A stretch of DNA of 64,000 nucleotides from Caballeronia sordidicola (lineage in GTDB: Bacteria; Pseudomonadota; Gammaproteobacteria; Burkholderiales; Burkholderiaceae), in NCBI RefSeq assembly GCF_002220365.1, contig NZ_MTHB01000123.1, positions 154,611 to 218,610 of the forward strand, in the 5' to 3' direction. The position numbers were made by a program, and so were the translations under genes. Of this stretch, positions 17,735-26,746 are shown piece after piece. The notes under the pieces are model-generated. The model worked only from the letters and a program-made list of their open reading frames with translations, made no database searches and was not told where the DNA came from. Each line of letters starts with the position of its first letter. The stretch's first letter is position 1.

Positions 17735-18175
17735 ATGAACGAACTCAACGGCTACGACTACGAAGATTTGAAACCGGGCATGAGCGCCACATTTGCGAAG
17801 ACTATCACTGAGGCAGACATCGTGCTCTTCGCCGCCGTTTCCGGCGACAACAACGCCGTGCATATCAATGAGGAGTTCGCTCAAACGACCCGGTTCAAAG
17901 GCCGAATTGCTCACGGTATGCTGACCGCCAGCGTGATCTCAGCGGCGATCGCCGGTCGGCTGCCCGGCCCGGGGACGATCTACCTGAGCCAGAATCTGCG
18001 TTTCACAGCGGCGGTGAAGCCCGGTGACACCGTCCACGCCACTGTAACCGTCAAGGAAATGTTACCTGAGAAGCGGCGCGTAACGCTCACCACCGTCTGT
18101 CGCGTGGCCAACAAGGTGGTGATCGACGGAGACGCGCTGGTTATGCCTACTTCGAAGCAGGCCCGCGAGACCTAG
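17735..18175 (+). CDS. phaJ: MaoC-like (R)-specific enoyl-CoA hydratase
   Basis: The protein has 146 residues with a single hot-dog fold. The hydratase-2 motif is clear: the catalytic Asp/His pair is in SGDNNAVHINEEFA, followed by RIAHGMLTAS and YLSQNLRFTAAV. PhaJ enzymes convert trans-2-enoyl-CoA to (R)-3-hydroxyacyl-CoA, the direct substrate of PHA synthase. AGGTG lies 7 bases before the ATG at 17735, and a GTG one codon earlier is an alternative. It lies 27 bases after the dehydrogenase gene and 112 before the phasin gene. Confidence 0.9.
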   Translation: MNELNGYDYEDLKPGMSATFAKTITEADIVLFAAVSGDNNAVHINEEFAQTTRFKGRIAHGMLTASVISAAIAGRLPGPGTIYLSQNLRFTAAVKPGDTVHATVTVKEMLPEKRRVTLTTVCRVANKVVIDGDALVMPTSKQARET

Positions 18176-18287
18176 GGACGGATGCGGACGCTTTGACCGG
18201 CACTCGCCTCCGCCGCAACAAACCGGGCGGCCATAGCATGCCTCCTGCCTGTAAACCCGCAACGAACCTACTTACCGAGAGACGATC

Positions 18288-18710
18288 ATGGAAACTGAAA
18301 CCACCACCCCATTCGCCGACGTAACCAAGCTGATCCAGCAGTTCAAGGTCCCGGGCCTCGACATGGCGCAGATCATCGAGTCGCGTCGCAAGGATATGGA
18401 GGCCCTCGTTGAGGCCAACAAGGCCACCTATGAGGCGATGCAAGCGCTCGCACGTCGGCAAACAGAGCTCCTGACCCAGGCCATGCAAGAGATTCAGGAG
18501 TCTGCTAAAGCCTTGGCCGCTGGCGGGTCCGCTGGGGCGGACCTTGCGAAGCAGACTGAGTTAGTGCGCGGCGGTTACCAGAAAGCGCTGGCCGATACGA
18601 AGAGCCTAGCGGAAATGGCACGCAAGTCGCAGACCGATGCGATGGATATCATCACGCAGCGGGCCACGCAGAGCCTGGAAGAGATGAAAAAATTGATGCA
18701 GCCAAACTAA
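18288..18710 (+). CDS. phaP: Phasin, PHA granule-associated protein
   Basis: The protein has 140 residues and is almost wholly alpha-helical and amphipathic, with the phasin family pattern (LIQQFKVPGLDMAQIIESRR, then NKATYEAMQALARRQ and MARKSQTDAMDIITQRATQ). Phasins coat PHA granules and control their size. As last gene of the operon it ties the upstream enzymes to granule formation. A stem-loop follows the stop codon. No PHA synthase gene lies in the window, so synthesis must use phaC from elsewhere. Confidence 0.92.
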   Translation: METETTTPFADVTKLIQQFKVPGLDMAQIIESRRKDMEALVEANKATYEAMQALARRQTELLTQAMQEIQESAKALAAGGSAGADLAKQTELVRGGYQKALADTKSLAEMARKSQTDAMDIITQRATQSLEEMKKLMQPN

Positions 18711-18723
18711 AGGCGCCCTATGG

Positions 18724-18748
18724 ACGCGGCGGCCGATGGTCGCCGCGT
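18724..18748 (+). terminator. GC-rich stem-loop after the phasin gene
   Basis: ACGCGGCG (18724-18731) and CGCCGCGT (18741-18748) form a perfect 8-base stem with a 9-base loop, 14 bases after the phasin stop codon. There is no following T-run, so termination strength is uncertain. Confidence 0.45.
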
Positions 18749-19885
18749 GGGCCACACACCTTGAAAAAACGATGGTGTCGCACTCCAAGTATTCCGTGGA
18801 CCGGTCGGGCAGCCCTCGCGACGCACCCGTACCCTGGAAGGGAACGCGATAACCCGATCGAGCGGGTGCACTGGAGTGGCAGCGACCCACAACGCACACA
18901 CAAACTCCTCCCGTGCTTCGGGTCGATCCAGCAACTCTTCACTGAAGGCGCATGTGAAACGCGCTTCACTCTATCGCGAACAACTCGCAGCCACGGTTCG
19001 TCGCATGGCGCAAATTCACCGAGTTGGCCCTCCGTCGAATGCTTTCTGATCAATCGGCAAACTTACCGCCATGCCGTCTCCCCCTCGGCAAGTTGATAAT
19101 GACGCTTGGACTGGTGCAGTCGTACGCCAAAGCACGAATAGATTCCGACCTTTCGCACAGCCATTTCATTCGAATTAAATTACTGCTTAACCCGTTGGTG
19201 TCCCGGGTTCCGACCGTACCTCCTCTCAGTGATTTACCGACAGAGCTCAATCTGCCGTTAGTCGCCCGTGCATTCGAAGCCGCGAACCTGAGTAGTTTCC
19301 GAGCCTGCCGCGGGTTCGTGGCGAAGCCCATAATCGGCTGAGCGCAGAGAAATGATTGGCTTCGGCTCTATTGCTGTCGTCGCTTGAGAACCTGCCCAGC
19401 GAGGTCAGTTAGTACGTCGCCGGCTCTTGTTCTGCACCGACCGGCGGGCGTTTTCCGATCGGGCAGCTCCCGCGAGACTCCGCTTTTGCACTTCGATGCA
19501 GCGATCTTCTTCGCGACCGTCAGGGAGGTCGTCTCCTGACGCTGAAGCCAGTTCGCGCGGGTGGGCGCTGCGTTTGCGCAGACATTCACATGAGCGACAT
19601 CTAGAGCTTGCCATGGGTTTCTTTGAGAGGAGCGTCAGTTCTTGCTCGTCGCCGATCTTGCACGGCATGACTGTATCGACTTTCTGCGCCAAGTGGTGGA
19701 GATGGGCATCTTCAAACAAACGAACTATCCGCTCTAGAAGGTGAACCGGGATCGAGCGGATCTCAGTGCAGGCAGCTTCAACGGCGCTGCCGCTCCTGTA
19801 CGTGGGACGGCTCTTCGAATCACATCAATTGACGCGCCCGAAGCCGAGGACGAAACGGCACTCCGGCGCACGGGACTATAGCAAG
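18749..19885. other. Long region without a supported gene
   Basis: About 1.1 kb with no intact gene that I can support. It holds a cluster motif (19289-19309). A plus-strand frame from about 19629 to 19734 reads like a short conserved-looking protein end (LARHDCIDFLRQVVEMGIF, then a stop) with no start, possibly the remnant of a gene. An 8-of-10 FNR-like site (TCGAA-TCAC-ATCAA, about 19817-19830) lies near the MscS start. Confidence 0.35.
19289..19309 (+). promoter_or_regulatory. Cluster motif, copy 5
   Basis: TGAGTAGTTTCCGAGCCTGC, identical over 20 bases to copy 3. It is in the plus orientation, 576 bases before the MscS-MgtA operon, or in front of a lost gene near 19.6 kb. Confidence 0.6.
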
Positions 19886-20923
19886 ATGATTGGTTTGACA
19901 GAGATTTGCCTCCTATCGACTGCGGCCGTGCTTCTGTTGCTTCGTGCACTGCCATACCTTCGACCTTACCACCCACTGTTTGGCGGCGGCGGTGTGCTAC
20001 TGCTGATTACCGCAGTATTTCCGCGGACAGGTAACCCTCTAGGACAATTTCTCTTCGGGACGACGGGAGGTGGCCTGCGCCTGCCACGCGAATTGTTCGG
20101 GATCGTGTGGTGGATTCTGGGTGCGTGGTTGTTCAAAAGCCTGCTTGATCTAGTGCTACTCCGAACGTTTTTCCCCGATAATGACGAGCCTCACGCGCGA
20201 CGCCTGTTCGCGGATCTAGCATCGGGTCTCATCTATGCCCTTGCCTTCGTTGGCATCGTCGGCACTGTCTTCAAAGAACCGGTCTCAACCTTCCTGGCGA
20301 CTTCCGGCGTCCTGGCAATTGTCCTCGGCCTGGCGCTCCAGAACACCCTCGGTGACGTACTTTCCGGTCTCGCGATCAACATCGAACGTCCATTTGGAGC
20401 AGGGGACTGGATTACCTTGGCTGATCAGGTCTCTGGCCAGGTCATGCAGGTCAATTGGCGGGCTACCCGGCTTAGGACATGGTCTCATGACATGGTCGTC
20501 ATACCGAACAGCTTCATTTCGAAGTCCATCGTGACGAACCACAGCCGTCCGAAAGGTCCCCACCGCTGCATTATTAGTCTCAGGGTCGATCTCGCAGTGG
20601 CGCCTTCGCGCGTGATCCAAGCGTTAATAGCGGCTGCCACCGGTAGCCCAGACATCGCCCACGGCACCACTCCGCAGGCCTACGCATGTGCATTCACGGA
20701 CTCTCTCCTGGACTACGAGTTGGCTTTTGCGATCGACAGCTTTGCGCTGACGCCTGGTGCGAAATCCGAGATGATCGAGCGCATAGCGGACGCCCTCCGG
20801 GATCTTGACATCCATATTGGCAAACCGGCGATGGATGTCCGCATCGTTGCACAGGGTGATCTCGCTGTCGCCGCTGGCGTGCTGCACAGCGCTGCCCCAT
20901 TACAACCGAACGGAAGCCGATGA
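19886..20923 (+). CDS. MscS-family mechanosensitive channel
   Basis: The protein has 345 residues from the ATG at 19886. Membrane helices occupy about residues 5-25, 30-50, 75-95 and 110-135. The pore helix TM3 is followed by the beta domain signature: LAIVLGLALQNTLGDVLSGL, then NIERPFGAGDWI, and VVIPNSFISKSIVTNHS. The family opens under membrane tension to release solutes on osmotic downshock. The stop overlaps the next start by 4 bases, coupling it to the Mg2+ ATPase. The ribosome-binding site is weak. An earlier in-frame start would add 40 residues without membrane character and is less likely. Confidence 0.88.
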   Translation: MIGLTEICLLSTAAVLLLLRALPYLRPYHPLFGGGGVLLLITAVFPRTGNPLGQFLFGTTGGGLRLPRELFGIVWWILGAWLFKSLLDLVLLRTFFPDNDEPHARRLFADLASGLIYALAFVGIVGTVFKEPVSTFLATSGVLAIVLGLALQNTLGDVLSGLAINIERPFGAGDWITLADQVSGQVMQVNWRATRLRTWSHDMVVIPNSFISKSIVTNHSRPKGPHRCIISLRVDLAVAPSRVIQALIAAATGSPDIAHGTTPQAYACAFTDSLLDYELAFAIDSFALTPGAKSEMIERIADALRDLDIHIGKPAMDVRIVAQGDLAVAAGVLHSAAPLQPNGSR

Positions 20924-23529
20924 AAACGATCGGTAAATGCGAGGGCGTTAGGGAGCCGGATCTCCACGATGCTATCGGTGTCGCAAATGGCGAACCCACT
21001 CCCGATGATTTCTGGAGCGGGCCCGTAGACAGGCTTCTTGTTCACTTGGCAACTACCGCTACCGGCCTAAAGACGTCTGAGGCGCAGTCGCGCTTAGCGA
21101 CCTATGGACCAAACGACGCCGCAATCGACAAGCAGGCGCCGCTGTGGCTCCGATTTCTTGCCCGCTTCCGCAATCCACTCGTCATCATCCTGCTTTTCGC
21201 AAGCGGACTATCCGCGGCGGCTGGTGACATGATGAGCTTCATCATCGTGCTGAGCATTGTCATGCTTAGCATGATCATCGATTTCGTCCAAGAGGTGCGC
21301 GCCCAGAATGCGGTCGAGGCGCTGCGCCGCTCAGTGGCGGTTGAGGCCACCGTCCGACGTAACGGCACATGCGTGTCGTTGCCGATGGACCGACTGGTCC
21401 CTGGCGACATTGTTGAACTGATCGCTGGCGACCTTGTTCCCGCTGATTCGAGATTGCTTGCGAGCCGGGATTTATTCGTCAACCAGGCCCTTCTTACGGG
21501 CGAGTCTTATCCGGCTGAAAAACAGACTGGCAACCTGCCATCTGGTGCCGAAAATCCGGCCGGGGCATCCAACTCCGTCTTTGCCGGCACCTCAGTTATC
21601 AGCGGCACCGCGACGATCGTCGTCTGCCAAACTGGCAGCAAGACAGCGCTTGGGCATCTCGCGACGACTCTGGCGGAAAAACCGCCGGATACGGCATTCG
21701 TGGTCGGCATTCGTCGCTTTGGCATGTTGATCATGCGTTTCACCGTGTTAATGGTGCTGTTCGTCCTTGTTGTAAACATCTCGTTTCATAGGCCGGTTCT
21801 GGAATCGCTAATGTTTGCGGCGGCGCTCGCCGTGGGGCTGACACCTGAGCTTCTACCGATGATCGTGACAGTGACCCTTGCCCGATCGGCGATCGCACTG
21901 GCCAAACGAAAAGTGATCGTAAAGCGCCTCTCAGCGATTCACGATCTCGGTGCCATGAACGTGCTGTGCACCGACAAGACCGGGACGCTGACGGAAGCCA
22001 CGATCAAGCTTGTCAGCGCGATCGATGGATACGGGGTGGAGAGCGCGGCCGCCTATGCGGATGCCTTCATCAATAGCCGCTTCGAAAGCGGTATGAAGAG
22101 TCCACTGGACGAAGCAATTCTCGCTGCCCATCCGTTCGACATGACCGGTTGGAAGAAGCTTGACGAAGTCCCATTCGATTTTGAGCGACGGCGCGTGTCG
22201 GTCCTGGTCGAGCACGACGCCAAGCGCCGTCTCGTGGTGAAAGGCGCACCTGAAGACCTGCTGCGACTTGCCGATCGATACACGACGCAGGATGGCAAAG
22301 AGCTACCGATCAATCCCGAAACGCGCGGCATCTTCGAGGCGACCCTCGACGCCCTCGGCGCGCAGGGCCTCCGCGCACTCGGTATCGCGAGCCGGGAGGT
22401 GGGTGAAAACCATCAGAGCGCTGCTCTCACCGACGAGTGCAACCTGACGTTCTCCGGTTTCGCCGTTTTCCTCGATCCCCCAAAATCCAGTGCCGGCACG
22501 ACGATCCGGGAGTTGGCCGAAGCTGGCATAACAGTGAAAGTCCTGACCGGCGACAACGAACTTGTCACCCGCCACGTCTTCGGCGAGATCGGCGTGCCAG
22601 TTACGGGTGTTCTCACGGGAGATTCATTAGCCCATCTTTCGGATGAGGCGCTGCTCGGGCAGCTCCCGCAGGTGAACCTGTTTTGCCGGATCAACCCGCA
22701 ACAGAAGCATCGTATTCTGCTGGCGCTCAAGCGGCTTGGCCACGTCGTCGGCTTCATGGGAGATGGCATCAACGACGCTCCGGCGTTGCACGCGGCAGAC
22801 GTCGGGATCTCTGTCGATGGCGCTGCTGACGTGGCGCGCGCAGCCGCCGATCTGATCCTGCTCGAACATGATCTTTCGGTCGTGCGCGACGCCGTGGTCC
22901 AAGGCCGCAGTGCCGTTGAGAACGTGTCCAAATACGTCCTGATGGGGGCAAGCTCGAATTTTGGCAACATGTTCAGCATGGCTGGCGCTGCGCTCATACT
23001 GCCGTTCCTGCCCATGTTGCCGATCCAGATATTGCTTAATAACCTGATCTACAATGTCTCCGAAATCGCGATCCCGTTCGACCGGGTCGATCCGGAGGCG
23101 GTCAGCGTACCCATCAAATGGAACATCAAGCTGATCCAGCGATTCATGCTCGTATTCGGCCCAATCAGCTCCGTTTTCGACTTTCTCACGTTCTATGCGC
23201 TGCTGCATCTATTCGGGGCCGGTCAAGCCTTGTTCCAAACCGGCTGGTTTATCGAGTCGATGACAACGCAGGTCCTTGTCGTTTTCTGCATTCGGACGCG
23301 ACGATGGTCCTTCTCCAGTCGGCCGAGCTGGTTTCTCGTTGGCATTTCTCTTTCTGCTGTGGCTATAGCGATCGGCCTTCCGCTTCTTTCTGTTGGCAAG
23401 TGGTTCGGGTTTGTGAAGCCACCTCCGATGATTTTCGTCTACGTCATCCCCGTGACCGTGGCATATCTTGCGCTCGTCGAGGTCACGAAGGTCCTTTTCT
23501 ATCGTCTCGGAGCGAGAAGCTTATGGTGA
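20920..23529 (+). CDS. mgtA: MgtA-type Mg2+ P-type ATPase (type IIIB)
   Basis: The protein has 869 residues, full length. It shows the actuator motif LTGES, the membrane segment AVGLTPELLPMIVTVTLARS typical of MgtA/MgtB, and the phosphorylation motif CTDKTGTLTE with Asp352. The nucleotide-domain motif VKGAPEDLL and hinge MGDGINDAPAL follow, then the C-terminal membrane helices. It imports Mg2+ down its gradient using ATP. The gene is coupled to the mscS-like gene before it and overlaps the damaged VIT-family gene after it. No Mg2+-sensing leader is possible here because the start lies inside the upstream gene. Confidence 0.9.
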   Translation: MKTIGKCEGVREPDLHDAIGVANGEPTPDDFWSGPVDRLLVHLATTATGLKTSEAQSRLATYGPNDAAIDKQAPLWLRFLARFRNPLVIILLFASGLSAAAGDMMSFIIVLSIVMLSMIIDFVQEVRAQNAVEALRRSVAVEATVRRNGTCVSLPMDRLVPGDIVELIAGDLVPADSRLLASRDLFVNQALLTGESYPAEKQTGNLPSGAENPAGASNSVFAGTSVISGTATIVVCQTGSKTALGHLATTLAEKPPDTAFVVGIRRFGMLIMRFTVLMVLFVLVVNISFHRPVLESLMFAAALAVGLTPELLPMIVTVTLARSAIALAKRKVIVKRLSAIHDLGAMNVLCTDKTGTLTEATIKLVSAIDGYGVESAAAYADAFINSRFESGMKSPLDEAILAAHPFDMTGWKKLDEVPFDFERRRVSVLVEHDAKRRLVVKGAPEDLLRLADRYTTQDGKELPINPETRGIFEATLDALGAQGLRALGIASREVGENHQSAALTDECNLTFSGFAVFLDPPKSSAGTTIRELAEAGITVKVLTGDNELVTRHVFGEIGVPVTGVLTGDSLAHLSDEALLGQLPQVNLFCRINPQQKHRILLALKRLGHVVGFMGDGINDAPALHAADVGISVDGAADVARAAADLILLEHDLSVVRDAVVQGRSAVENVSKYVLMGASSNFGNMFSMAGAALILPFLPMLPIQILLNNLIYNVSEIAIPFDRVDPEAVSVPIKWNIKLIQRFMLVFGPISSVFDFLTFYALLHLFGAGQALFQTGWFIESMTTQVLVVFCIRTRRWSFSSRPSWFLVGISLSAVAIAIGLPLLSVGKWFGFVKPPPMIFVYVIPVTVAYLALVEVTKVLFYRLGARSLW

Positions 23530-24209
23530 TGGCGCGACAGAGAGAACGACACCGGACGGGCAAAGCGGTTGGCTGCGCGCCGCTGTGTTGGGGGCCAATG
23601 ACGGTATCTTATCGACGTCGAGTCTGGTTCTCGGTGTTGTCGCAGCGCATGGAAGTCATAGCAGCGTCTTGATCGCCGGAGTCGCAGGAGTTGTCGCTGG
23701 TGCGATGTCGATGGCCGCAGAGGAGTATGTGTCGGTGCACTCGCAGGCAGACACCGAGCAGGCGGACTTGGCGCTCGAACGGACCGAACTCAAAACGGAC
23801 AATCCCGGCGAGCACGCTGAACTCACGGCGATCTATGTCGGCCGCGGCCTCGATACAGCGCTCGCCAAACAGGTTGCTGACAAGCTGATGGCTCATGACG
23901 CTCTTGGCGCGCACGCCCGAGACGAACTCGGCTTGTCGGAGGCCCTCAAAGCCCGCCCGATACAAGCAGCGCTTGCCTCGGCAGGCAGCTTCCGCCTTGC
24001 CGCTGCTCGTGACCGCTTTGTCACCCGAACCTCAGATAACTGTCTTCGTCTCTGCCGCGTCTCTGCTTTTCCTGGCCTTTTTAGGTGGTCTCGCGGCGCG
24101 AGTCGGTGGCGCTCGCGTGATTACGGGTGCGATCAGGGTCACGTTTTGGGGAGCAATGGCGATGGGGATAACTGCGGGCGTCGGCGACCTATTTGGAAGG
24201 TTAACGTGA
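23529..24209 (+). pseudogene. VIT1/CCC1-family metal transporter with two frameshifts
   Basis: Pieces of one VIT-family protein (Fe2+/Mn2+ transport across membranes) lie in three successive frames. The N-terminal piece (RERHRTG) starts at an ATG overlapping the mgtA stop. Near 23557 the frame changes to GQSGWLRAAVLGANDGILS and continues through VAGAMSMAAEEYVSVHSQ to about 23994 (ASAGSF). A second change then brings in the C-terminal piece ALPLLVTALS with two membrane helices, ending at 24209. The second break fits a small deletion in the usual SFALGAALPLL segment. Two lesions in one gene make inactivation more likely than a sequencing slip. Confidence 0.78.
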
Positions 24210-24501
24210 ACGATGGATAGCAGGCACGATATTCGATTTTGACAATCTTGAGCGCTGTATCCTTGAGCGATAGCACCAAGCCCTGCATCGGCTTACATCG
24301 AAAATGAGGGCTATCGGACCGGAGGGGCGTATTAGACACGCTGACTGACGTGGGACAACCTGGGAGTTGCTCAGGCCACGTCGTAGCGTCATGGATACGA
24401 CCTGTTGGTTTCAGTTTGTCTCGAAAGAAAACAGCGCTTCGCTGGCAACCTTCGAGCAGGAGCGTTTCGCACTTCGCAAGGTCTGCCATGGCGGTCCGCT
24501 G
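24210..24501. other. Convergent intergenic region
   Basis: Nothing recognisable between the broken VIT gene and the terminator-like hairpin of the convergent BON gene. Confidence 0.35.
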
Positions 24502-24534
24502 ATCTGCCTACCCAACGGCATTGGGTAGGCAGAT
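24502..24534 (-). terminator. Strong hairpin after the second BON gene
   Basis: Perfect 14-base arms ATCTGCCTACCCAA (24502-24515) and TTGGGTAGGCAGAT (24521-24534) enclose a 5-base loop. It begins 10 bases after the stop of the leftward BON gene. The stem is very stable but no T-run follows on either strand. Confidence 0.6.
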
Positions 24535-24543
24535 AGCGGCTCT

Positions 24544-25191
24544 TCAGACAACAGTGATGGCGTTCTCGACATCCGTCGTGCCAGGTGCGGCCCAAGCGGC
24601 AGCGGTTGCCTCGTCACGCTCGTACCAGGATTCTACTTTCCCGGTCAACCTCACTTTCCCACCCTGCGCGGTCACGTTGATTGACGCAGGATCGAACCAC
24701 GAGCGGTCCAATGCAAAAATGATGTCGTCTCTGATCTTAGACGTGTTAGGCCTCGGCTTGATAGTGATCTCGTTTGAGACGCCGACGACACCCCAAAGTC
24801 CGCGAACATCGTGCGCCGCAGCGTCTTGTTGGTAATGCCAATCGACTTCGCCGGTGAGGGTGACCCAGCCTTTTTCCACTTTAGCCTGAACGGCGTCGCT
24901 CGGAATAGCAGTGTCCCATTTCATACGATTGACCGCCGCAGAAGCAATTTCTTCATCGCCATGCTTTACATTGAAGGGCAGACGAACCTCAAGCTCCTCG
25001 GCAACCGCCTTGACGTCCTTAAGCCGGCGCGTAGCCTTCTCCGCAGCAAACTTCTCCGCATAGCTCTCGACGTGACCCATGAGAGTCACGACACCGGCTT
25101 TCGCAGTCACGCCTATGTGAGCGGCGTTTACACTCGGTTCCCACTTCAGTCCGTCAAGCACGGCTTGTTTCAATTGCTTATCGTCAGACAT
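24544..25191 (-). CDS. Triple BON-domain stress protein, second copy
   Basis: The protein has 215 residues with three BON domains (about 5-70, 75-143 and 147-213). It matches the protein at 3579-4238 along its whole length: both contain WEPSV-x-AAHIGVTA, GVVGV-x-N-x-IT-x-KP and the ending W-x-APG-x-T-x-VEN. The two are paralogues. The ATG at 25191 has AGGAG 7 bases upstream, which excludes the longer frame beginning at 25239. A cluster motif lies 68 bases upstream in the same orientation, and a strong hairpin follows the stop. Confidence 0.88.
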   Translation of the reverse strand: MSDDKQLKQAVLDGLKWEPSVNAAHIGVTAKAGVVTLMGHVESYAEKFAAEKATRRLKDVKAVAEELEVRLPFNVKHGDEEIASAAVNRMKWDTAIPSDAVQAKVEKGWVTLTGEVDWHYQQDAAAHDVRGLWGVVGVSNEITIKPRPNTSKIRDDIIFALDRSWFDPASINVTAQGGKVRLTGKVESWYERDEATAAAWAAPGTTDVENAITVV

Positions 25192-25258
25192 GGTTATTCT
25201 CCTGGTTTGATACAGAACTCGTGACGCCCTAAACTCCATGGGCTTGCGACCATGCGAG

Positions 25259-25279
25259 GGCAGGCTCGGAAGCTAAACG
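25259..25279 (-). promoter_or_regulatory. Cluster motif, copy 6 (3' half conserved)
   Basis: On the minus strand this reads TTTAGCTTCCGAGCCTGCC. The right 13 bases (TTCCGAGCCTGCC) are identical to copies 3 and 5, with changes in the left part. It lies 68 bases before the second BON gene and points toward it. Confidence 0.5.
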
Positions 25280-25366
25280 ACCCGGTCAGTCCCTTCCGAA
25301 GTGGGGGTAGCACCGCGACCGGTGACGGCTGTTTTTATCTTTGCGTCGTGTTCGAGTGCGGGTTTC

Positions 25367-26500
25367 TCACGGAAGCTCTACCGCGGCGCCGCTTTCTTCA
25401 AGTGTGGGGTAGTCGGTATAGCCGCGGGCGCCGCCGCCATAGAACGTTTCCTCACCGATGAGGTTGTTGAGTGGAGCATTCAACCTAAGCCGCTGCACGA
25501 GATCTGGATTGGCCATGAATAGTCGTCCAAACGACACCAGATCGGCGCGGCCACTGGCCACCGCATCTATCGCCATCTGCCGGTCATAGCCGTTGTTGAC
25601 CATCCAGACGCCATCGGAACGGTCATGCAGGGCGGCATAATCAAACGCAATACTGTCCCTGGCGCCGCCCGTCTCGCCCTCAACAATGTGCAAGTACGCC
25701 AAACCAAGGGGATTGAGGGCTCCTACGACATGATCGAAGAGCGCCTGCGGGTGGCTGTCCCGTGAATCGCCGGCGGTGGAGACCGGCGATAGCCGAACGC
25801 CGAGGCGCTCGGCTCCAATGGCGTCCGCGCAAACCCTGCTAACTTCGAGGAGCAGTCTTGAGCGGTTCTCGATGGAGCCGCCATACGCGTCGGTACGATG
25901 ATTGGTTCCGTCGCGTAGAAAGGCATCGAGCAGGTAGCCGTGAGCGCCATGCAGTTCTACGCCGTCGAATCCGGCCTCGATGGCTCGCATGGAGGCGTGA
26001 CGGAAGTCCTCGATAATGCCCGGGATCTCGTCTAACCGGAGCGCGCGGGGCATCGACACGTCGACAAAACCCTTTCCGGCCAAGAAGGTTTTGGTTTTTG
26101 CGCGGATCGCGGAAGGGCCTACGGGTGCTTGGCCGTCTTGCTGGAAGCTGGTGTGGGAGACACGGCCCGTGTGCCACAATTGAACGACTATGATGCCGCC
26201 CTTGGCGTGCACAGCGTCAGTTATCCTTTTCCAGCCTCGGACCTGATCGTCTGTAAAGCATCCTGGCGTGCCGTCGTAACCTTGCGCTTGAACGGATATC
26301 TGCGTGGCTTCGGCGATGATTAAGCCGGCCGTGGCGCGTTGGGCGTAATACTCGAGAGCAAACGGTCCTGGCACCAGGCCTGGCCCGGCTCGATTTCGGG
26401 TGAGGGGGGCCATGACGATGCGATTGGCGAGTTTGAAAGCGCCTGCACGCATGGGTTCGAACAGAGCCCGAACTGAGCGGGTTTGGTAAGTTTTTTTCAT
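25367..26500 (-). CDS. nemA: Old yellow enzyme-family ene-reductase
   Basis: The protein has 377 residues folding as one FMN-binding TIM barrel. Family motifs include MAPLTRNRAGPG at the N-terminus, VVQLWHTGRVSH and the substrate-binding pair in ELHGAHGYLLDAFL. YGGSIENRSRLLLE and FGRLFMANPDLVQRL complete the pattern. It has no Fe-S or FAD extension, unlike the enzyme at 50425. Such enzymes use NAD(P)H to reduce activated alkenes, nitro esters and N-ethylmaleimide-like electrophiles, often in redox stress. The ATG at 26500 is used; a GTG four codons upstream is equally possible. It sits alone inside the stress cluster. Confidence 0.9.
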   Translation of the reverse strand: MKKTYQTRSVRALFEPMRAGAFKLANRIVMAPLTRNRAGPGLVPGPFALEYYAQRATAGLIIAEATQISVQAQGYDGTPGCFTDDQVRGWKRITDAVHAKGGIIVVQLWHTGRVSHTSFQQDGQAPVGPSAIRAKTKTFLAGKGFVDVSMPRALRLDEIPGIIEDFRHASMRAIEAGFDGVELHGAHGYLLDAFLRDGTNHRTDAYGGSIENRSRLLLEVSRVCADAIGAERLGVRLSPVSTAGDSRDSHPQALFDHVVGALNPLGLAYLHIVEGETGGARDSIAFDYAALHDRSDGVWMVNNGYDRQMAIDAVASGRADLVSFGRLFMANPDLVQRLRLNAPLNNLIGEETFYGGGARGYTDYPTLEESGAAVELP

Positions 26501-26746
26501 GCTGTGGCTCACGGATTATGGGTGGCGGATTGCGTGGGAAGGAGGCGCAATATCGGCGCCTCTCGAGGTTTGGACGAGGCGATGTATGCTGTCGCCTTAT
26601 CGATCGCCCCCCGCGACGATTTCATCGGATGATTGGTCACCCCGAGTCTTTTCGGCGGGCGAGAGCTCTTCAAAAATCCCAGACGTCGGGATAGTCATGC
26701 TTCGACGGCAATAGGAAGCATTTGACAAAATTCATGTCGAAAAATA

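Noticed and set aside
19405..19719. Minus-strand frame of 104 codons in the long gap after the phasin gene
   Set aside because: No family resemblance, no start signal, and irregular Arg/Ser-rich composition. A degraded gene is possible but cannot be shown.
19817..19830. FNR-like site TCGAA-TCAC-ATCAA upstream of the MscS gene
   Set aside because: One half-site matches fully but the other only partly; not strong enough to list as a feature.
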